From positions 1-64,000 of the forward strand of contig NC_079881.1 of the NCBI RefSeq assembly GCF_029227915.1: DNA of 64,000 nt, in the 5' to 3' direction. This document shows, piece by piece, positions 11,823 through 23,995 of this stretch. Every line of letters starts with the position of its first letter. The first letter of the stretch is position 1. The DNA comes from Hydractinia symbiolongicarpus. Its lineage: Eukaryota > Cnidaria > Hydrozoa > Anthoathecata > Hydractiniidae. The position numbers and the translations under genes were made by a program. A model generated the notes under the pieces. The model was not told the DNA's origin, did no database searches, and worked only from the letters and a program-made list of their open reading frames with translations.

Positions 11823-14800
11823 CAAAAGTATACAAAGAAAGTACCCAGGGAGTAAACTCATTTCCCTAACGATTTTTTAAATTATTTTTTCATCACTAAA
11901 ACGCATGAGACTTGTAGTTTTCAGAAATGTTTTCATTTTTGATGAGACGCTTGATGAAAGTGGTTTAATCGCCGGCAAACGAAACCCGCGATTTCCCGTA
12001 CATCCCGGGCTTGGCCCGTATAGTCGAATGTATACAAAGAAAGTACCCAGGGAGTAAACTCATTTCCCGAACGATTTTTTAAATTATTTTTAACCACTAA
12101 AGTCCATGAGACTTGTAGTTTTCGGAAATGTTTTCAGTTTTGATGAGACGCCTAATGAAAGTGGTTTAATCGCCGGCAAACGAAAACCCGCGATTTCCCG
12201 TAAATCCCGGGCTTGGCCCGTATAGTCGAATGTATACAAAGAAAGTACCCTGTGAGTAAACTCATTTCCAAAACGATTTTTTAAATTATCTTTTCACCAC
12301 TAAAACCCATGAGACTTGTAGTTTTCAAAAATGTTTTCATTTTTGATGAGACGCTGAATAAAAGAAGTTTAATTGCCGGCAAACGAAAACCCGCGACTTC
12401 CCGTAAATCCCGGGCTTGGCCCGTATAGTCGAATGTATACAAAGAAAGTACCCTGTGAGTAAACTCATTTCCAAAACGATTTTTTAAATTAACTTTTCAC
12501 CACTAAAACCCATGAGACTTGTAGTTTTCAAAAATGTTTTCATTTTTGATAAGACGCTGAGTAAAAGAAGTGTAATTGCCGGCAAACGAAAACCCGCGAC
12601 TTCCCGTAAATCCCGGACTCGGCCCGTATAGTCAAAGTATACAAAGAAAGTACCCAGGGAGTAAACTCATTTCCCGAACGATTTTTTAAATTATTTTTTC
12701 ACCACTAAAACGCATGAGACTTGTAGTTTTCACAATTGTTTTCATTTTTGATGAGACGCTTAGTGAAAGTGGTTTAATCGCCGGCAAACGAAAACCCGCG
12801 ATTTCCCGTAAATCCCGGACTCGGCCCGTATAGTCAAAAGTATACGAAGAAGGAACCCAGGGATTAAACTCACTTCCTGAACGATTTTTTAAATTATTTT
12901 TTCACCACTAAAACGCATGAGACTTGTAGTTTTCAGAAATGTTTTCATTTTTGATGAGACGCCTAATGAAAGTGGTTTAATCGCCGGCAAACGAAAACCC
13001 GCGATTTCCCGTAAATCCCGGGCTTGGCCCGTATAGTTGAATGTATACAAAGAAAGTACCCTGTGAGTAAACTCATTTCCAAAACGATTTTTTAAATTAT
13101 CTTTTCACCACTAAAACGCATGAGACTTGTAGTTTGCAGAAATGTTTTCATTTTTGATGAGACGCTGAACAAAAGAAGTTTAATCGCCGGCAAACGAAAA
13201 CCCGCGACTTCCCGTAAATCCCGGACTCGGCCCGTATAGTCAAAAGTATACAAAGAAAGTACCCAGGGAGTAAACTCATTTCCCGAACGATTTTTAAAAT
13301 TTTTTCACCACTAAAACGCATGAGACTTGTAGTTTTCAGAAATGTTTTCATTTTTGATGAGACGCTTAATGAAAGTGGTTTAATCGCCGGCAAACGAAAA
13401 CCCGCGATTTCCAATAAATCCCGGGATTGGCCCGTATAGTCGAATGTATACAAAGAAAGTACCCTGTGAGTAAACTCATTTCCAAAACGATTTTTTAAAT
13501 TATCTTTTCACCACTAAAACGCATGAGACTTGTAGTTTTCAAAAATGTTTTCTTTTTTGATGAGACGCTGAATAAAAGAAGTTTAATCGCCGGCAAACGA
13601 AAACCCGCGACTTCCCGTAAATCCCGGACCCGGCCCGTATAGTCAAAAGTATACAAAGAAAGTACCCAGGGAGTAAACTCATTTCCCGAACGATTTTTTA
13701 AATTATTTTTTCATCACTAAAACGCATGAGACTTGTAGTTTTCAGAAATGTTTTCATTTTTGATGAGACGCTTGATGAAAGTGGTTTAATCGCCGGCAAA
13801 CGAAACCCGCGATTTCCCGTACATCCCGGGCTTGGCCCGTATAGTCGAATGTATACAAAGAAAGTACCCAGGGAGTAAACTCATTTCCCGAACGATTTTT
13901 TAAATTATTTTTAACCACTAAAGTCCATGAGACTTGTAGTTTTCAGAAATGTTTTCATTTTTGATGAGACGCTTAATGAAAGTGGTTTAATCGCCGGCAA
14001 ACGAAAACCCGCGATTTCCAATAAATCCCGGGATTGGCCCGTATAGTCGAATGTATACAAAGAAAGTACCCTGTGAGTAAACTCATTTCCAAAACGATTT
14101 TTTAAATTATCTTTTCACCACTAAAACGCATGAGACTTGTAGTTTTCAAAAATGTTTTCTTTTTTGATGAGACGCTGAATAAAAGAAGTTTAATCGCCGG
14201 CAAACGAAAACCCGCGACTTCCCGTAAATCCCGGCCCCGGCCCGTATAGTCAAAAGTATACAAAGAAAGTACCCAGGGAGTAAACTCATTTCCCTAACGA
14301 TTTTTTAAATTATTTTTTCATCACTAAAACGCATGAGACTTGTAGTTTTCAGAAATGTTTTCATTTTTGATGAGACGCTTGATGAAAGTGGTTTAATCGC
14401 CGGCAAACGAAACCCGCGATTTCCCGTACATCCCGGGCTTGGCCCGTATAGTCGAATGTATACAAAGAAAGTACCCAGGGAGTAAACTCATTTCCCGAAC
14501 GATTTTTTAAATTATTTTTAACCACTAAAGTCCATGAGACTTGTAGTTTTCGGAAATGTTTTCAGTTTTGATGAGACGCCTAATGAAAGTGGTTTAATCG
14601 CCGGCAAACGAAAACCCGCGATTTCCCGTAAATCCCGGGCTTGGCCCGTATAGTCGAATGTATACAAAGAAAGTACCCTGTGAGTAAACTCATTTCCAAA
14701 ACGATTTTTTAAATTATCTTTTCACCACTAAAACCCATGAGACTTGTAGTTTTCAAAAATGTTTTCATTTTTGATGAGACGCTGAATAAAAGAAGTTTAA

Positions 14801-15191
14801 TTGCCGGCAAACGAAAACCCGCGACTTCCCGTAAATCCCGGGCTTGGCCCGTATAGTCGAATGTATACAAAGAAAGTACCCTGTGAGTAAACTCATTTCC
14901 AAAACGATTTTTTAAATTAACTTTTCACCACTAAAACCCATGAGACTTGTAGTTTTCAAAAATGTTTTCATTTTTGATAAGACGCTGAGTAAAAGAAGTG
15001 TAATTGCCGGCAAACGAAAACTCGCGACTTCCCGTAAATCCCGGACTCGGCCCGTATAGTCAAAGTATACAAAGAAAGTACCCAGGGAGTAAACTCATTT
15101 CCCGAACGATTTTTTAAATTATTTTTTCACCACTAAAACGCATGAGACTTGTAGTTTTTACAATTGTTTTCATTTTTGATGAGACGCTTAG
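11823..15191 (-). repeat. Right arm of terminal palindrome
   Basis: This is the reverse complement of 7751-11119 at single-variant resolution. It carries a full 2428-bp higher-order unit (12760-15187) preceded by a partial one. At its inner edge the satellite continues GACGCTTAG then TGAAAGTGG. At the mirror position the telomere instead replaces TGAAAGTGG with GGTTAGGG. This arm is continuous with the rest of array II, so it is probably the original and the left arm the copy. Confidence 0.93.
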
Positions 15192-16140
15192 TGAAAGTGG
15201 TTTAATCGCCGGCAAACGAAAACCCGCGATTTCCCGTAAATCCCGGACTCGGCCCGTATAGTCAAAAGTATACGAAGAAGGAACCCAGGGATTAAACTCA
15301 CTTCCTGAACGATTTTTTAAATTATTTTTTCACCACTAAAACGCATGAGACTTGTAGTTTTCAGAAATGTTTTCATTTTTGATGAGACGCCTAATGAAAG
15401 TGGTTTAATCGCCGGCAAACGAAAACCCGCGATTTCCCGTAAATCCCGGGCTTGGCCCGTATAGTTGAATGTATACAAAGAAAGTACCCTGTGAGTAAAC
15501 TCATTTCCAAAACGATTTTTTAAATTATCTTTTCACCACTAAAACGCATGAGACTTGTAGTTTTCAAAAATGTTTTCATTTTTGATGGGACGCTGAATAA
15601 AAGAAGTTTAATCGCCGGCAAACGAAAACCCGCCATTTCCCGTAAATCCCGGACTCGGCCCGTATAGTCAAAAGTATACAAAGAAAGTACCCTGGGAGTA
15701 AACTCATTTCCCGAACGATTTTTTAAATTATTATTTCACTACTAAAACGCATGAGACTTGAAGTTTTTAAAAATGTTTTCATTTTTGATGAGACGCTGAA
15801 TAAAAGAAGTTTAATCGCCGGCAAACGAAAACCCGCGACTTCCCGTAAATCCCGGACTCGGCCCTTATAGTCAAAAGTATACAAAGAAAGTACCCAGGGA
15901 GTAAACTCATTTCCCGAACGATTTTTTAAATTATTTTTTCATCACTAAAACGCATGAGACTTGTAGTTTTCAGAAATGTTTTCATTTTTAATGAGACGCT
16001 TAATGAAATTGGTTTAATCGCCGGCAAACGAAAACCCGCGATTTCCCATAAATCCCGGGATTGGCCCGTATAGTCGAATGTATACAAAGAAAGTACCCTG
16101 TGAGTAAACTCATTTCCAAAACGATTTTTTAAATTATCTT

Positions 16141-16544
16141 TTCACCACTAAAACCCATGAGACTTGTAGTTTTCAAAAATGTTTTCATTTTTGATGAGAC
16201 GCTGAGTAAAAGAAGTTTAATTGCCGGCAAACGAAAACCCGCGACTTCCCTTAAATCCCGGACTCGGCCCGTATAGTCAAAGTATACAAAGAAAGTACCC
16301 AGGGAGTAAACTCATTTCCCGAACGATTTTTTAAATTATCTTTTCACCACTAAAACCCATGAGACTTGTAGTTTTCAAAAATGTTTTCATTTTTGATGAG
16401 ACGCTGAGTAAAAGAAGTTTAATTGCCGGCAAACGAAAACCCGCGACTTCCCTTAAATCCCGGACTCGGCCCGTATAGTCAAAGTATACAAAGAAAGTAC
16501 CCAGGGAGTAAACTCATTTCCCGAACGATTTTTTAAATTATTTT
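16141..16544 (-). repeat. Tandem duplication of one monomer
   Basis: Two adjacent monomers, about 16141-16342 and 16343-16544, are nearly identical. They share private variants: GCTGAGTAAAAG, CTTCCCTTAAATCCC and the shortened GTCAAAGTATAC. The offset is 202 bp. This points to recent unequal exchange or replication slippage by a single unit. Confidence 0.8.
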
Positions 16545-17199
16545 TTCACCACTAAAACGCATGAGACTTGCAGTTTTTAAAAATGTTTTCATTTTTGATG
16601 AGACGCTGAATAAAAGAAGTTTAATCGCCGGCAAACGAAAACCCGCCATTTCCCGTAAACCCCGGACTCGGCCCGTATAGTCAAAAGTATACAAAGAAAG
16701 TACCCTGGGAGTAAATTCATTTCCCGAACGATTTTTTAAATTATTATTTCACCACTAAAGCTCATGAGACTTGCAGTTTTTAAAAATGTTTTCATTTTTG
16801 ATGAGACGCTGAATAAAAGAAGTTTAATCGCCGGCAAACGAAAACCCGCGACTTCCCGTAAATCCCGGACTCGGCCCGTATAGTCAAAAGTATACAAAGA
16901 AAGTACCCAGGGAGTAAACTCATTTCCCTAACGATTTTTTAAATTATTTTTTCATCACTAAAACGCATGAGACTTGTAGTTTTCACAAATGTTTTCATTT
17001 TTGATGAGACGCTTAATGAAAGTGGTTTAATCGCCGGCAAACGAAAACCCGCGATTTCCCGTACATCCCGGGCTTGGCCCGTATAGTCGAATGTATACAA
17101 AGAAAGTACCCAGGGAGTAAACTCATTTCGCGAACGATTTTTTAAATTATTATTTAACCACTAAAGCCCATGAGACTTGTAGTTTTTAAAAATGTTTTC

Positions 17200-17600
17200 A
17201 CTTTTGATGACACGCTGAATAAAAGAAGTTTAATCGCCGGCAAACGAAAACCCGCAACTTCCCGGAAAATCCCCGACTCGGCTGTATAGTCAAAAGTATA
17301 CAAAGAAAGTACCCAGGGAGTAAACTCATTTCCCGAACGATTTTTTAAATTATTATTTCACCACTAAAGCCCATGAGACTTGTAGTTTTTAAAAATGTTT
17401 TCATTTTTGATGTGACGCTGAATAAAAGAAGTTTAATCGCCGGCAAACGAAAACCCGCAACTTCCCGGAAAATCCCCGACTCGGCTGTATAGTCAAAAGT
17501 ATACAAAGAAAGTACCCAGGGAGTAAACTCATTTCCCGAACGATTTTTTAAATTATTATTTCACCACTAAAGCCCATGAGACTTGTAGTTTTTAAAATTG
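17200..17600 (-). repeat. Tandem pair of divergent monomers
   Basis: Two neighbouring monomers share the unusual variants CCCGCAACTTCCCGGAAAAT and ACTCGGCTGTATAG (copies at 17251 and 17454, offset 203 bp). Most other monomers read CCCGCGACTTCCCGTAAATC and CTCGGCCCGTATAG. They differ from each other at a few bases, for example GATGACACG versus GATGTGACG. Confidence 0.75.
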
Positions 17601-18949
17601 TTTTCATTTTTGATGAGACGCTGAATAAAATAAGTTTAATCGCCGGCAAACGAAAACCCGCGATTTCCCGTAAATCCCGGACTCGGCCCGTATAGTCAAA
17701 AGTATACAAAGAAGGTACCCAGGGAGTAAACTCATTTCCCGAACGATTTTTTAAATTATTTTTTCACCACTAAAACGCATGAGACTTGTAGTTTGCAGAA
17801 ATGTTTTCATTTTTGATGAGACGCTTAATGAAAGTGGTTTAATCGCCGGCAAACGAAAACCCGCGATTTTCCATAAATCCCGGGATTGGCCCGTATAGTC
17901 GAATGTATACAAAGAAAGTACCCTGTGAGTAAACTCATTTCCAAAACGATTTTTTAAATTATCTTTTCACCACTAAAACGCATGAGACTTGTAGTTTGCA
18001 GAAATGTTTTCATTTTTGATGAGACGCTTAATGAAAGTGGTTTAATCGCCGGCAAACGAAAACCCGCGATTTCCAATAAATCCCGGGATTGGCCCGTATA
18101 GTCGAATGTATACAAAGAAAGTACCCTGTGAGTAAACTCATTTCCAAAACGATTTTTTAAATTATCTTTTCACCACTAAAACGCATGAGACTTGTAGTTT
18201 TCAAAAATGTTTTCTTTTTTGATGAGACGCTGAATAAAAGAAGTTTAATCGCCGGCAAACGAAAACCCGCGACTTCCCGTAAATCCCGGACTCGGCCCGT
18301 ATAGTCAAAAGTATACAAAGAAAGTACCCAGGGAGTAAACTCATTTCCCGAACGATTTTTTAAATTATTTTTTTATCACTAAAACGCATGAGACTTGTAG
18401 TTTTCAGAAATGTTTTCATTTTTGATGAGACGCTTGATGAAAGTGGTTTAATCGCCGGCAAACGGAACCCGCGATTTCCCGTACATCCCGGGCTTGACCC
18501 GTATAGTCGAATGTATACAAAGAAAGTACCCAGGGAGTAAACTCATTTCCCGAACGATTTTTTAAATTATTTTTAACCACTAAAGTCCATGAGACTTGTA
18601 GTTTTCGGAAATGTTTTCAGTTTTGATGAGACGCCTAATGAAAGTGGTTTAATCGCCGGCAAACAAAAACCCGCGATTTCCCGTAAATCCCGGGCTTGGC
18701 CCGTATAGTCGAATGTATACAAAGAAAGTACCCTGTGAGTAAACTCATTTCCAAAACGATTTTTTAAATTATCTTTTCACCACTAAAACCCATGAGACTT
18801 GTAGTTTTCAAAAATGTTTTCATTTTTGATGAGACGCTGAATAAAAGAAGTTTAATTGCCGGCAAACGAAAACCCGCGACTTCCCGTAAATCCCGGACTC
18901 GGCCCGTATAGTCAAAAGTATACAAAGAAAGTACCCAGGGAGTAAACTC

Positions 18950-19450
18950 ATTTCCAAAACGATTTTTTGGATTATCTTATCATCACTAAAGCGCATGAGA
19001 CTTGTAGTTTTCAAAAATGTTTTCTTTTTTGATGAGACGCTGAATAAAAGGAGTTTAATCGCCGGCAAACGAAAACCCGCCATTTCCCGTAAACCCCGGA
19101 CTCGGCCCGTATAGTCAAAAGTATACAAAGAAAGTACCCAGGGAGTAAACTCATTTCCCGAACGATTTTTTAAATTATTATTTCACCACTAAAACGCATG
19201 AGACTTGTAGTTTTCGGAAATGTTTTCATTTTTGATGAGACGCCTAATGAAAGTGGTTTAATCACCGGCAAACGAAAACCCGCGATTTCTCGTAAATCCC
19301 GGGCTTGGCCCGTATAGTCGAATGTATACAAAGAAAGTACCCTGTGAGTAAACTCATTTCCAAAACGATTTTTTAAATTATCTTTTCACCACTAAAACCC
19401 ATGAGACTTGTAGTTTTCAAAAATGTTTTCATTTTTGATGAGACGCTGAA
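18950..19450 (-). repeat. Dispersed duplicate, copy 1 (pair at 23495-23995)
   Basis: About 500 bp share a rare haplotype with 23495-23995 at an offset of 4545 bp. Shared marks are GATTTTTTGGATTATCT, ATCATCACTAAAGCGC, AAAAGGAGTTTAATC and a following TTTTCGGAAATG monomer. The offset is close to 22.4 monomers, so it is not a whole number of 203-bp units. An internal length change lies between the two copies. Confidence 0.7.
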
Positions 19451-20110
19451 TAAAAGAAGTTTAATCGCCGGCAAACGAAAACCCGCCATTTCCCGTAAAC
19501 CCCGGACTCGGCCCGTATAGTCAAAAGTATACAACGAAAGTACCCTGGGAGTAAACTCATTTCCCGAACGATTTTTTAAATTATTATTTCATCACTAAAA
19601 CGCATGAGACTTGTAGTTTTCAGAAATGTTTTCATTTTTGATGAGACGCTTAATGAAAGTGGTTTAATCGCCGACAAACGAAAACTCGCGATTTCCCGTA
19701 CATCCCGGGCTTGGCCCGTATAGTCGAATGTATACAAAGAAAGTACCCTGTGAGTAAACTCATTTCCAAAACGATTTTTTAAATTATCTTTTCACCACTA
19801 AAACGCATGAGACTTGCAGTTTTCAAAAATGTTTTCATTTTTGATGAGACGCTGAATAAAAGAAGTTTAATCGCCGACAAACGAAAACCTGCGCTTTCCC
19901 GTAAACCCCGGACTCGGCCCGTATAGTCGAAAGTATACAAAGAAAGTACCCAGGGAGTAAGCACATTTCCCGAACGATTTTTTAAATTATTTTTTCACCA
20001 CTAAAACGCATGAGACTTGTAGTTTTCAGAAATGTTTTCATTTTTGATGAAACGCTTAGTGAAAGTGGTTTAATCGCCGGCAAACGAAAACCCGCGATTT
20101 CCCGTAAATC
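19405..20110 (-). repeat. Segment mirrored in array III (26165-26870)
   Basis: This is the reverse-complement partner of 26165-26870. It carries GATGAAACGCTTAGTG, GCCGACAAACG and TACAACGAAAGTACCC at mirror positions. Further out, near 20130-20160, it diverges: GGATTAAACTCACTTCCC has no counterpart in the mirror. Confidence 0.75.
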
Positions 20111-20690
20111 CCGGACTCGGCCCGTATAGTCAAAAGTATACGAAGAAGGAACCCAGGGATTAAACTCACTTCCCGAACGATTTTTTAAATTATTTTTTCA
20201 CCACTAAAACGCATGAGACTTGTAGTTTTCAGAAATGTTTTCATTTTTGATGAGACGCCTAATGAAAGTGGTTTAATCGCCGGCAAACGAAAACCCGCGA
20301 TTTCCCGTAAATCCCGGGCTTGGCCCGTATAGTTGAATGTATACAAAGAAAGTACCCTGTGAGTAAACTCATTTCCAAAAAGATTTTTTAAATTATCTTT
20401 TCACCACTAAAACGCATGAGACTTGTAGTTTTCAAAAATGTTTTCATTTTTGATGGGACGCTGAATAAAAGAAGTTTAATCGCCGGCAAACGAAAACCCG
20501 CCATTTCCCGTAAATCCCGGACTCGGCCCGTATAGTCAAAAGTATACGAAGAAGGAACCCAGGGATTAAACTCACTTCCCGAACGATTTTTTAAATTATT
20601 TTATCACCACTAAAACGCATGAGACTTGTAGTTTTCAGAAATGTTTTCATTTTTGATGAGACGCCTAATGAAAGTGGTTTAATCGCCGGC

Positions 20691-20762
20691 AAACGAAAAC
20701 CCGCGATTTCCCGTAAATCCCGGGCTTGGCCCGTATAGTCGAATGTATACAAAGAAAGTACC
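20691..20762 (-). repeat. Template segment for the inverted insertion
   Basis: This ordinary - orientation satellite stretch begins AAACGAAAACCCGCG and ends AAAGAAAGTACC. Its exact reverse complement is found 57 bp downstream at 20820-20891. Together they form an inverted repeat with 71-72 bp arms. Confidence 0.88.
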
Positions 20763-20819
20763 CTGTGAGTAAACTCATTTCCAAAACGATTTTTTAAATT
20801 ATCTTTTCACCACTATAAC

Positions 20820-20891
20820 GGTACTTTCTTTGTATACATTCGACTATACGGGCCAAGCCCGGGATTTACGGGAAATCGCGGGTTTTCGTTT
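20820..20891 (+). other. Templated inverted insertion inside array II
   Basis: A 71-72 bp piece of + orientation satellite interrupts the - array. It is the exact reverse complement of 20691-20762. It is bracketed by a 10-bp direct duplication, CACTATAACG, at 20811-20820 and 20894-20903. Both copies carry the same private T (CACTATAACG rather than CACTAAAACG), so the duplication arose together with the insertion. This is the signature of replication template switching to a nearby complementary strand, or of a repair insert. There is no sign of a transposon. Confidence 0.88.
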
Positions 20892-23494
20892 TTCACTATA
20901 ACGCATGAGACTTGTAGTTTTCAAAAATGTTTTCATTTTTGATGGGACGCTGAATAAAAGAAGTTTAATCGCCGGCAAACGAAAACCCGCCATTTCCCGT
21001 AAACACCGGACTCGGCCCTTATAGTCAAAAGTATACAAAGAAAGTACCCTGGGAGTAAACTCTTTTCCCGAACGATTTTTTAAATTATTATTTCACCACT
21101 AAAACGCATGAGACTTGTAGTTTTTAAAATGTTTTCATTTTTGATGAAACACTGAATAAAAGAAGTTTAATCGCCGGCAAACGAAAACCCGCGACTTCCC
21201 GTAAATCCCGGACTCGGCCCGTATAGTCAAAAGTATACAAAGAAAGTACCCAGGGAGTAAACTCATTTCCCGAACGATTTTTTAAATTATTTTTTCATCA
21301 CTAAAACGCATGAGACTTGTAGTTTTCAGAAATGTTTTCATTTTTGATGAGACGCTTAATGAAATTGGTTTAATCGCCGGCAAACGAAAACCCGCGATTT
21401 CCCATAAATCCCGAGATTGGCCCGTATAGTCGAATGTATACAAAGAAAGTACCCTGTGAGTAAACTCATTTCCAAAACGATTTTTTAAATTATCTTTTCA
21501 CCACTAAAACCCATGAGACTTGTAGTTTTCAAAAATGTTTTCATTTTTGATGAGACGCTGAGTAAAAGAAGTTTAATTGCCGGCAAACGAAAACCCGCGA
21601 CTTCCCGTAAATCCCGGACTCGGCCCGTATAGTCAAAGTATACAAACAAAGTACCCAGGGAGTAAACTCAATTCCCGAACGATTTTTTAAATTATTTTTT
21701 CACCACTAAAACGCATGAGACTTGTAGTTTTCACAATTGTTTTCATTTTTGATGAGACGCTTAGTGAAAGTGGTTTAATCGCCGGCAAACGAAAACCCGC
21801 GATTTCCCGTAAATCCCGGACTCGGCCCGTATAGTCAAAAGTATACGAAGAAGGAACCCAGGGATTAAACTCACTTCCCGAACGATTTTTTAAATTATTT
21901 TTTCACCACTAAAACGCATGAGACTTGTAGTTTTCAGAAATGTTTTCATTTTTGATGAGACGCCTAATGAAAGTGGTTTAATCGCCAGCAAACGAAAACC
22001 CGCGATTTCCCGTAAATCCCGGGCTTGGCCCGTATAGTCGAATGTATACAAAGAAAGTACCCTGTGAGTAAACTCATTTCCAAAACGATTTTTTAAATTA
22101 TCTTTTCACCACTAAAACGCATGAGACTTGTAGTTTTCAAAAATGTTTTCATTTTTGATGGGACGCTGAATAAAAGAACTTTAATCGCCGGCAAACGAAA
22201 ACCCGCCATTTCCCGTAAACACCGGACTCGGCCCGTATAGTCAAAAGTATACAAAGAAAGTACCCTGGGAGTAAACTCATTTCCAAAACGATTTTTTAAA
22301 TTATCTTTTCACCACTAAAACGCATGAGACTTGTAGTTTTCAAAAATGTTTTCTTTTTTGATGAGACGCTGAATAAAAGAAGTTTAATCGCCAGCAAACG
22401 AAAACCCGCGACTTCCCGTAAATCCCGGACTCGGCCCGTATAGTCCAAAGTATACAAAGAAAGTACCCAGGGAGTAAACTCATTTCCCGAACGATTTTTT
22501 AAATTATTTTTTCACCACTAAAACGCATGAGACATGTAGTTTTCAGAAATGTTTTCATTTTTGATGAGACGCTTAATGAAAGTGGTTTAATCGCCGGCAA
22601 ACGAAAACCCGCGATTTCCCATAAATCCCGGGATTGGCCCGTATAGTCGAATGTATATAAAGAAAGTACCCTGTGAGTAAACTCATTTCCAAAACGATTT
22701 TTTAAATTATCTTTTCACCACTAAAACGCATGAGACTTGTAGTTTTCAAAAATGTTTTCTTTTTTGATGAGACAATGAATAAAAGAAGTTTAATCGCCGG
22801 CAAACGAAAACCCGCGACTTCCCGTAAATCCCGGACTCGGCCCGTATAGTCAAAAGTATACAAATAAAGTACCCAGGGAGTAAACTCATTTCCCGAACGA
22901 TTTTTTAAATTATTTTTTCATCACTAAAACGCATGAGACTTGTAGTTTTCAGAAATGTTTTCATTTTTGATGAGACGCTTGATGCAAGTGGTTTAATCGC
23001 CGGCAAATGAAACCCGCGATTACCCGTACATCCCGGGCTTGGCCCGTATAGTCTAATGTATACAAAGAAAGTACCCAGGGAGTAAACTCATTTCCCGAAC
23101 GATTTTTTAAATTATTTTTAACCACTAAAGCCCATGAGACTTGTAGTTTTCAAAAATGTTTTCATTTTTGATGAGACGCTGAATAAAAGAAGTTTAATCG
23201 CCGGCAAACGAAAACCCGCGACTTCCCGTAAATCTCCGACTCGCCCCGTATAGTCAAAAGTATACAAAGAAAGTACCCAGGGAGTAAACTCATTTCCCGA
23301 ACGATTTTTTAATTTATTTTTTCACCACTAAAACGCATGAGACTTGTAGTTTTTAGAAATGTTTTCATTTTTGATGAGACGCTTAGTGAAAGTGGTTTAA
23401 TCGCCGGCAAACGAAATTCCGCGATTTCCCGTAAATCCCGGGCTTGGCCCGTATAGTCGAATGTATACAAAGAAAGTACCCTGTGAGTAAACTC

Positions 23495-23995
23495 ATTTCC
23501 AAAACGATTTTTTGGATTATCTGATCATCACTAAAGCGCATGAGACTTGTAGTTTTCAAAAATGTTTTCTTTTTTGATGAGACGCTGAATAAAAGGAGTT
23601 TAATCGCCGGCAAACGAAAACCCGCCATTTTCCGTAAACCCCGGACTCGGCCCGTATAGTCAAAAGTATACAAAGAAAGTACCCAGGGAGTAAACTCATT
23701 TCCCGAACGATTTTTTAAATTATTATTTCACCACTAAAACGCATGAGACTTGTAGTTTTCGGAAATGTTTTCATTTTTGATGAGACGCCTAATGAAAGTG
23801 GTTTAATCGCCGGCAAACGAAAACCCGCGATTTCCCGTAAATCCCGGGCTTGGCCCGTATAGTCGAATGTATACAAAGAAAGTACCCTGTGAGTAAACTC
23901 ATTTCCAAAACGATTTTTTAAATTATCTTTTCACCACTAAAACCCATGAGACTTGTAGTTTTCAAAAATGTTTTCATTTTTGATGAGACGCTGAA
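23495..23995 (-). repeat. Dispersed duplicate, copy 2 (pair at 18950-19450)
   Basis: This carries the same rare haplotype as 18950-19450 with a few substitutions, such as CTGATCATC for CTTATCATC and TTTTCCG for TTTCCCG. It marks block copying within array II. Confidence 0.7.

Noticed and set aside
20811-20903. Transposon insertion with a 10-bp target-site duplication
   Set aside because: The insert is an exact reverse copy of satellite 57 bp away and has no terminal inverted repeats of its own. Template switching explains it better.
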